Assembly: GCA_025617745.1 (NCBI GenBank)
Contig: CM046864.1
Span: 24,283,152-24,347,151 of the forward strand
Length of the DNA stretch: 64,000 nt
Source of the DNA: Heliocidaris erythrogramma
Lineage: Eukaryota > Echinodermata > Echinoidea > Camarodonta > Echinometridae
Direction of reading: 5' to 3'
In this document: positions 57,049 through 64,000 of the stretch, piece by piece
Position numbering within the stretch: the first letter of the stretch is position 1
Layout of the letters: each line of letters starts with the position of its first letter
Position numbers and translations under genes: made by a program
The notes under the pieces: generated by a model
What the model was told of the DNA's origin: nothing
The model's database searches: none
The model's input: the letters and a program-made list of their open reading frames with translations, nothing else

Positions 57049-57241
57049 TACTCTAAGAAAAAAGGAATGTTCACTTTATTTTCACTACGTTAGTATCACT
57101 TGTTTAGGAGTGAATACCAAGTGAATAATATCGAGTGTTCTCTAAAACAAAAGTGAATTATCACTCTATGTTTACTATATTTCCACTTCCCCTAGGGGTC
57201 ACGTCAGTGATCAGTCGATTTATTTTTTTTTACAGAGAGTA
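57049..57241. mobile_element. Possible MITE behind gene D
   Basis: The left end TACTCTAAGAAAAAA and the right end TTTTTTTTACAGAGAGTA are roughly inverted. The inside has GTTCACT/AGTGAA words. It starts right after the gene D stop codon and would lie in its 3' UTR. Confidence 0.4.
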
Positions 57242-57244
57242 GGA

Positions 57245-59825
57245 TAAAGATAGGAAAATTTAAGGGAAGAGGGAAAACCAAAGAGATATATTGGTTGTTA
57301 AATTTTAAACATCGTGCACATTCGAAAGCCGCAGATTTTGTTTTTCCCCAATTCACTTAGAAAATAGACCTATCTAACTTAGATATGATATTATTACTTC
57401 AATAATAATAAAAAACATAAAAATAAAAAAAAATAAAAGCACTGTGAATAGTTGATATTACCTGCTTTTCAATAATGCAGCTGCTCCAATAGCACAATTT
57501 TTTTTTCAAACTTTGATGGCAGAATGAAAAAGTTTGGCGAAGAAAGAATGGGAAAGAAAAAGAATAGAAAAAAGGAAAAAAAAACCCCAGTGAACTAAGA
57601 AATATGAAATTTAAAGAAAGCTACAACTTTTTCCTCTATTACTCCCAGGAAGTGTATTCTCACACTCTCTCTCTCTCTCTCAGTTCAACGGAAATCCGAA
57701 ATTGAGGTTCGTACAACAATGTGTTTGCCTCTTTTCCCCGCCACCCGATTGAATTTTAAATAGATATCGGTTCTTAGTCAAAATGGAACCTTGTTTTCTT
57801 TGAGCCGCTCAAATAGGAAGATAATATGCCCGTAAAACGTTGAGTGTCATATAATACTATGATATACCCGCATCTATTTTAATTGGATTAGACGAATTGT
57901 TATCTTTGATTTAAACGTGAAGAGACAATAGCAAGCCATACTTCACTTTTCACCCCGCCAATATTTTGATATAAATTTCCCAACTTGTTTAGGAGTGTAA
58001 GTTTAAAGTACTGTTACATGATTGAATATCATGAATGTGAAAAGTGTCACAAGGAAACCCAATTTAGCATTACATGTATTATGTTCCTGATCAGGAACAA
58101 TAGTTATGTAAATTCATATTTACGCAACGAAATATGTTGTGCACAAATGTGTCTACATGTGACTTATACAGTAACTCTGCCCAATTGATAACTTCATCCC
58201 CTGCAGGATGATATTCAATCAATAAAGTAGAAATGGTTGCATTTAAGATTATTTGGTGGTACATATTAACACTTGCGTATAAAATCTTCTGAATTGAATT
58301 GAATTAAAAATCATTGACATATAGTACATCAATATTTTGTTTCAACAAGAAAACGAGAGAGAAAAGATAATAACAACTTATGTACATTTCAAATAACAAA
58401 ATATGTAAACATATCAAAGTAGGTTACTAATATTTGATTCGTATATACATGTACACAGATTAATAAGATATAACTCATTTTAGAATTCACCCCTTAATGG
58501 TTTGATATCCTTGATAATAATTTGCTAGACTGAGTATGACATATTCGTTATCTAATTTCATTAAGAATATGAACTTTTCTTCTGCTGTATAAGAAAAACG
58601 AAATTGGGGTATTTTGATGATAATAAGCATAATAAAGAGTTGTTTTGTTTTCTTTGTTCATTGCATTTAGGGTAAAATACATGTATCGTGTATGTAGTTC
58701 ATCACCAATCTATCCTTCCTCACAGTCGGTGCATATTCTAAGATGTATTGGTGTTTTTTCGGGCCTTCTGTGCTTTCCTGTTTATATTGCTAAACTAGCG
58801 GGACCCGTGGAAATCCACGGGTTCACTTGTTACATTGCACTCTCAATATTTTCACAATCTTGTGAGTTTATTTATTTATTTATTCTTTTTTTCTTAATGA
58901 AATTATCACGCATACGTGCTCATGATCACAATTATACTTTGTCAAACATACCCACATACTCAGTTAAAAGTATTGTATAATGTTATGTAATATACAAAAT
59001 ATAGGAGAGAGAGAGGGAGAGAAAGAATATTGGGCCCCCTCCCATCACAAAATCATTAATCCGGCGCTGCCCCCCCCCCCCCCCTCCCTCACAAAAATCC
59101 TGGATCCGCCGTTTGACATGGTGGATGGTGAAGGCAGGCCCTGTCATGCCCTACACTGCCTACAGGCCTTATCATGCTATCTACACTGTGAGTTTATTTT
59201 TCTACAATAAAAAAAAAAATGAATGATGCATTCACATATCCCCACCCGCCTGGCCGCTATATCTACGCCATGACTTCAATGGAATAACGCTCCTAGCATA
59301 TTTGATTTTCAAACTGATAATATTCATGGAACGATTTTTTTTTTTAAAGAAACAAAATAGATGTAGAATAAGATGAATTTACCATCGAATAGAAAATTAA
59401 TACAGGTGTATTGAAAATAAGAAACCCAGTGAGGCATTTACTGCAGTGGGGGCTTTAAAAAAATTCAAGTATAGAATCTACTCTGACACATGCGCGTACC
59501 AAAGGGGTGTTTTGGGTGTTTTATGTGTTCAAACACCCCGGTTTGGTGTTATTTGAAGTCAAAACACCCCACTTACAATTCCTGATAACCTTTTTTTTTG
59601 TTTTGCTTGTCAGACAATTTTTGAATAAAAAGACTCCCCCATCAAAAAAAAAAGAAAAAAATAAATAAATAAAAAGAATATAAAATAATAAATACTGATA
59701 ACCTTTTTTTTTTTTTTTGCTTGTTAGAGAATTTTGGAGTAAAAACCACCCCCTTTAAAAAATCCTGGGCATGCAACTGCTCTGACATACGGTAGGATAA
59801 ATTCATCGTACGGTATACAATTTTC
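57245..59825. other. Non-coding stretch between gene D and the GC-rich block
   Basis: It contains CTCTCT (57665-57680), TTTATTTA (58867-58886), a C run (59070-59083) and A/T runs (59640-59720). ORFs at 57985, 58645 and 58980 show no motif or splice-linked partner. Nothing else is recognised. Confidence 0.45.
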
Positions 59826-59829
59826 AATC

Positions 59830-60140
59830 TTGAAATAAGCAGCGCTCAGTAAGGTATTTACTGCTTGACATTTTGCTGGGAGTTTGGTCGACGGTGAGGC
59901 AAAGCACGCGGGCCAATGACATTTTGTCGTTCAGGAGATCGCTCACCTGCTGCCAACGCGACGTCATCGTGCAACGCGAAGGCGACGTTGCACATGAGGG
60001 CGGCCAGGCCGACCGGTCGTGATTGAAGGCGGCTCCCGGCGGGCAGCGGGAAAACATTTTATAGAGTCCATCGGACCCCCTCCTGCAGCGCGTGCATAGT
60101 CAATCGGGGCGGGCGCGGGACCCCCCGCGTCGCGTTAGCG
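59830..60140. other. GC-rich island of unknown origin
   Basis: About 300 bp much richer in G+C and CpG than the AT-rich surroundings, with sharp edges. The minus-strand frame 60057-59824 is open (77 aa) but matches nothing I know. It could be a fragment of a foreign, processed or transposon-derived sequence. Confidence 0.4.
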
Positions 60141-60435
60141 AATTAATTATATTAGATTATGACAGCTTATTCTGAAGCGGCATATACTAATATTTCTTCA
60201 GAGTCGAAAACTTTCGATAACATGAGGATATTGTTCCTGCTTAATATCTGACTTAAATTTCCTTATGTTTTCAGTTTGTTCCCATCCCAACTATTCCTGT
60301 GCAGATCAGTGGTGAATTGGTTTGGAAAATATATCCTTCATAACGGAAATCAATTCATTTCCGACAACCCGTTCACTGTCAGTTAAGTCTACAACATCAA
60401 TAGGCCTACATTCATTGCTTTCATCAAGATATAGT

Positions 60436-60828
60436 TTACAAGCATGACACTGCTTTCAATAACGTATGTACATTCTTTAACCAGCATGCAGTGTTTTTTC
60501 TTGTCATTACTCTATTCATTTCATACGCATGGTATAACAGGGAATTACAATCAATATCTTTCATCCGCGACCAATACTTAGCTACACAATCAATTGATAA
60601 TGGGTATTCTCCCATCTCAGCCAAAATGGCTATATTATTACTTTTCTTATTTACACCAAGAGTATATCTGAGCCACTGTAAGTGAACAGGTTCTAAAACA
60701 TTTTGGGAGAATAGTTTTGAGTGATCTACATCATTTCTCAAAAATTTTCCAAACACTATGACAAATGCTCCCCAAACCACTGTCCCATACAGAAGGATGG
60801 GTTTGATAAGTGACTGGAACAGACGTAA
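60436..60828 (-). mobile_element. LINE ORF2 C-terminal fragment, interrupted at 60829
   Basis: The minus-strand frame encodes a LINE C-terminus (LIKPILLYGTVVWGAF, then WLRYTLGVNKKSNNIAILAE, then GEYPLSIDCVAKYW). It ends with a stop at 60436. On its upstream side it stops at 60829, where the PIF/Harbinger-type left end begins with a TAA that is probably the target duplication. Confidence 0.72.
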
Positions 60829-61351
60829 AGGCCCTCTTACAACCGGTCGTGCGTGCTATTACGTGTGGTCTGCGTGCAAAAAATGGGCCAAGTAGTGCGA
60901 TGCACGCAGGTGCAAAGTACGTTTTTTGGTGGTCGCAGACACGACGCACAGCACGCAGCAAGAAAACTGGTCGACCAGTTTTTCTCTGCGTCCTGCCTGC
61001 GACAAGCAGGACGCATGGGGCACGCCGGGAGTACGCAAGACAGAAGTACTGAGTAAGTACGATAGGCGTGCGTGTAACGCAGGCAAAACATGCAGGAATT
61101 CTGGGGTATTTTCCCCTGAAGGAGTACTTACCACGCAAGAGGCTCCTACTTTGCACTTGCTTCCGAAGTACGTGTTAACGAAAAGGGGGTGAGCGCACTT
61201 CCTCCGTGCGTACTACGTACTTCCGAAGTGCGTGGAGAGTGCTACTATCGTACTTGTGAAGTACGTCACACCCAGACGACGCACGTGACCAGCAAGATAT
61301 CAGTGCGTCAGAAGTACGTGTTGAGACATGCCCAAGTGCAGCGTGCGCCCA

Positions 61352-61358
61352 TATAAAA
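61352..61358 (+). promoter_or_regulatory. TATA box of the MADF-like gene
   Basis: TATAAAA lies 80 bp before the ATG at 61432. Transcription would start near 61380, so the upstream in-frame start near 61360 is not used. Confidence 0.6.
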
Positions 61359-61431
61359 GGTGGTCGTTCTGACAGCGTGCTTCAGTTCCGCGTCGATTTT
61401 TATCTTATGCAGTTGTTTTTATCAGTGCACA

Positions 61432-63666
61432 ATGCCTCCGAAGGGAAAATCAGCTAGGAAGGGGAAGAAGAGCAGGGAAGATGGCTCAGAAGAAAGGAGG
61501 AGAAGGGAAGAAAGAGAAGAAAGGGAAAGACTTGCTGCAGAGGACAGAGAAGTGGAAGAAAGGGCTGAAAGGGCTGAAGGAGGAGAAGAAGAAGGCGGCG
61601 TTTCAGAGTCTGATGGAGAGAGCACCACAAGTGCCATAGGGAAGACAAGTGTGTCCAGACATGAGTTTAGCAGTGAGGAGGAGGCCAAGCTGGTTGAATT
61701 CTATGAGCAGCATGATGAGTTTTATAACAAAGGGAACCCGAAGTACAGCAACAGCCAGTACAAGAGAAAGGTTCTGGATGAAATGGCGGCCAAACTGAAC
61801 TGTCATGGTGAGTGAAATTTGTAGCTAAAATATTTGTGTAAATATTCCCCAACCTTTTTACTACAATATTATATATCTGTAAAAGACTACTGAGTATAAA
61901 AAAATACTTTCAGGCATGTTGCAGTATTACTTACAACATAATTATTATACTGTGTAATTGTCAGACCTTTATTCAGTGGTGTTTTCATGCTATGTTTCAG
62001 CATCCAATATTCAAGGCTGGTTTAAAAACCAGAGGACCCAGGTGGGGAAATTCATCATTTTCCCCACAACAAGAAGTCAGGTGCAGGGCAGGAAGTTCTC
62101 ACAGTGCGCAAGAGGTGGCAGCTCAGCAGCTTTAAGTTCCTCCGCTCATACATTGTCCCAAGGTCATACAGTCATGACACAGAGGTAATTAATAATAATG
62201 GTCAATGATAGCCTTTATTATTGAAGTCACACTTTAATATTAACAGTTTGGAGTAACATACTGTGCATTAAATTATAACATATAAGTATAAAACATTATT
62301 AGAAATGATACACAACTGTGGAATTAATAATAAAGTGTATTTGTTAGTGTATTGTTAAATGTCATTTGTATGCGTAATTTTACAGCCACCAGAGGTAGCG
62401 GGAGCCTTGGGAGAGGCAGAGGCAGAGGCAGACAGTGGAGATGGGGGGGACGAGGCTGACAACGTGCCCTCAGCCAGCAGCAGCCTGTCCGAAGGGAAGA
62501 AGCGGAAGCGGGCAAAGACACAGGCACAGATGGACGAGGCACTGCTTAAGTTTCTGGAGAGGCCTAGGCAGTCGGAAGCCGTGGCAGAGAAGGTAATAAT
62601 TTTATTTAAAAAATCTGTGTGTAACTTTTACTTGATATTGTGTGAGAAATATTATCATTGTGTGAGGAATATAATAATACAAATAAGTATGCAAAAAATT
62701 AATTATTATTATTATTATTATTAATATTATTATTATTTTTTATAATTAATCCCCATAATATTTATTAATGTACATTGTGTGATTTCAGATAAAGGAGCGA
62801 GAGCGAGACCTGGGGCTGTCGACCGAGAGGGAAACATTTCTTCAGTGGTTTGGCTCCAGACTTCACCGCGTGCCCGAGGATAAATGGGACAGGTTTTCAG
62901 AGGATGCCCACCAGATACTCCGGAAGTACACCACCACCACACCCGCCTCCACCATCACCACCCCCTCTGCTGCGCTTGGTGCCCCTCCGCAGCCCGCCCC
63001 AGAACCCTCAATATCACACCAACAGCAGCAACAGTCCTGGCAGTGGCAACAGCCCCGGCAACAGCAAGCATCCCTCCCCACACAACAGTGGCAGCAGCAA
63101 CCACAGTGGCAGCAGCAACCACAGTGGCAGCAGCAAACGCAATGGCATCAACAACAGTGGCAGCCTACACAGCAGCAGACCACACAGCAGCAATCAACAG
63201 GCTATCAACCCCAGCAGCCAGACATGGAGAGGCCTGCAAGGTCCCACAGCACACCCGTGCCAAGTGTAAGACAGGTAAGTATGTGAATATTTACAAACAT
63301 TACATGTTGCATTTTAATTTTTTTTTCACACTTTGTTAATAATAAAAAATTATGTACCCATGTAAACAAATATATGATTTATTAATTGTAAAATAATTAA
63401 ACAATAAATGGCTATGAATAAATTAATTTAAAACTGTCATTTTAATATTCATTCTTATTTAATAAACTTTTCATTTGTTTTTTTTCCAGGATGACCCTAT
63501 GCTAGACCTCAGTTTGCCCTCCATGTTGTCGGCAAGCTTCAGTCTTATGCAGAAGGGATCTCAGGGATCGCACTCACAGTCGGAACCACTCTTCACTCCA
63601 GACCCTCCTACAGCAAGCTCAAGGAGCAGTAAGAAACAGTCCAGCGACGAAAAAGAACAAGAGTAG
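61432..63666 (+). CDS. MADF/Myb-SANT-like DNA-binding protein of a PIF/Harbinger-type element (5 exons, one apparent frameshift)
   Basis: Exons are 61432-61807, 62001-62184, 62386-62592, 62789-63274 and 63490-63666, all with GT/AG ends. The N-terminus is basic (MPPKGKSARKGKK), followed by a charged Glu/Arg coil. Residues about 80-190 resemble a MADF/SANT-like DNA-binding domain (FSSEEEAKLVEFYEQHDEFY, then IQGWFKNQRTQVGK, then KKSGAGQEVLTVRKRWQLSS). A nuclear-signal-like GKKRKRAK follows, then a BESS-like helix (ETFLQWFGSRLHRVPEDKW) and a Gln/Trp-rich stretch with a repeated QQPQWQ motif. Within exon 2 the frame shifts by one base in the T/C-rich part near 62055-62065: the reading before it fits exon 1 and the reading after it fits exon 3 (phase 0 into CCACCAGAG). 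It is thus either a slightly damaged copy or a sequencing error. Expected length is about 476 aa. Such proteins act with the DDE transposase in PIF/Harbinger elements. Confidence 0.75.
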
Positions 63667-63852
63667 TGTCATATTGTGTGTGGACTATTGTGTGGACTAT
63701 TTGTGTTGACTATTTGTGTTGACTATTTTGTGCACTATTACAGTGCCATAGAAGGGGGACAAGAGTACTTTGTCATATGGACTGTGTTCTTTGGACATTT
63801 ATTATGGAGTTATTAGAGAGTTCTCCAGTATAAAAGATTTAATTAAAACTGT

Positions 63853-63858
63853 AATAAA
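63853..63858 (+). terminator. Polyadenylation signal of the MADF-like gene
   Basis: AATAAA about 190 bp after the stop codon. Confidence 0.6.
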
Positions 63859-64000
63859 TGGTTGAAATTGTTACCCATGTGTCTTTTTTTTAATTTTTCC
63901 ACCATCAATTTAAACGCTTTGAAGATAAGTGTTCTTTAAGGGTCAATTACACTTTTTACATTTTGGCTCGGATTATCTTTGGTGAATAAAGGTCTGCCAA

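Larger units (their letters stand above)
60829..64000 (+). mobile_element. Probable PIF/Harbinger-type transposon, left part
   Basis: It begins AGGCCCTCTTACAACC at 60829 after TAA (60826-60828) inside a LINE ORF. Positions 60840-61340 form a GC-rich zone full of CGTGCGT, GTACGTAC-like and short palindromic words, typical of transposon subterminal regions. The Myb/SANT-like gene at 61432-63666 is the kind of second protein these elements carry. The DDE transposase gene and the right end are not in the window, so the class call is an inference. Confidence 0.6.

Noticed and set aside
60731..61192. Many overlapping ORFs on both strands at 60731-61192
   Set aside because: GC-rich palindromic transposon end lacks stops in all frames; none matches a family or has splice partners.

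Overview
The window is intron-rich animal DNA: GT/AG introns, a cbEGF exon, LINE and Penelope-like retroelements, many inverted-repeat DNA transposons, and long C or G runs. The mix of foldback elements with 15-bp tandem repeats (like the TU elements described from sea urchins), short GTTTCAT-ended MITEs and PIF/Harbinger- and Penelope-type elements suggests an echinoderm, most likely a sea urchin. That is an inference; no species was identified.

Layout. 0.7-3.3 kb: the 5' half of a minus-strand gene for a secreted or membrane EGF-domain protein (four exons, running off the left edge). 2.9-16.3 kb: repeat territory, with a tandemly triplicated unit carrying decoy copies of that gene's first exon, a truncated foldback element, a LINE fragment duplicated in tandem, a PIF-type inverted-repeat element with a second element nested in it, and two kinds of short-repeat array that reappear in mirrored order. 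16.3-21 kb: non-coding DNA with small inverted-repeat elements.

21.5-57.1 kb: the most interesting part. Four complete paralogous three-exon genes lie head to tail on the + strand (A 21567-23902, B 28405-33449, C 38212-41582, D 53203-57043). Each encodes a secreted acidic protein of about 190-213 residues: a signal peptide exon, then two exons that each carry one spaced cysteine pair followed by Ser-Gly/acidic sequence and an acidic or aromatic tail. All introns are phase 1. I do not recognise the family. The Ser-Gly sites in acidic context resemble glycosaminoglycan attachment sites, so a small secreted proteoglycan core is the best working guess. A partial duplicate of exon 3 lies behind gene B. 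Between genes C and D sit a Penelope-like retroelement (RT plus GIY-YIG, direct terminal repeats, inverted partial copy) and a 3.4-kb inverted-repeat element with a foldback element inside it, flanked by a perfect 9-bp direct repeat.

57-64 kb: mostly non-coding DNA, then a LINE fragment interrupted at 60829 by the left end of a probable PIF/Harbinger-type transposon. It carries a five-exon Myb/SANT-like (MADF-like) gene with a TATA box, a polyadenylation signal and one apparent single-base frameshift. The right end of that transposon is not in the window.
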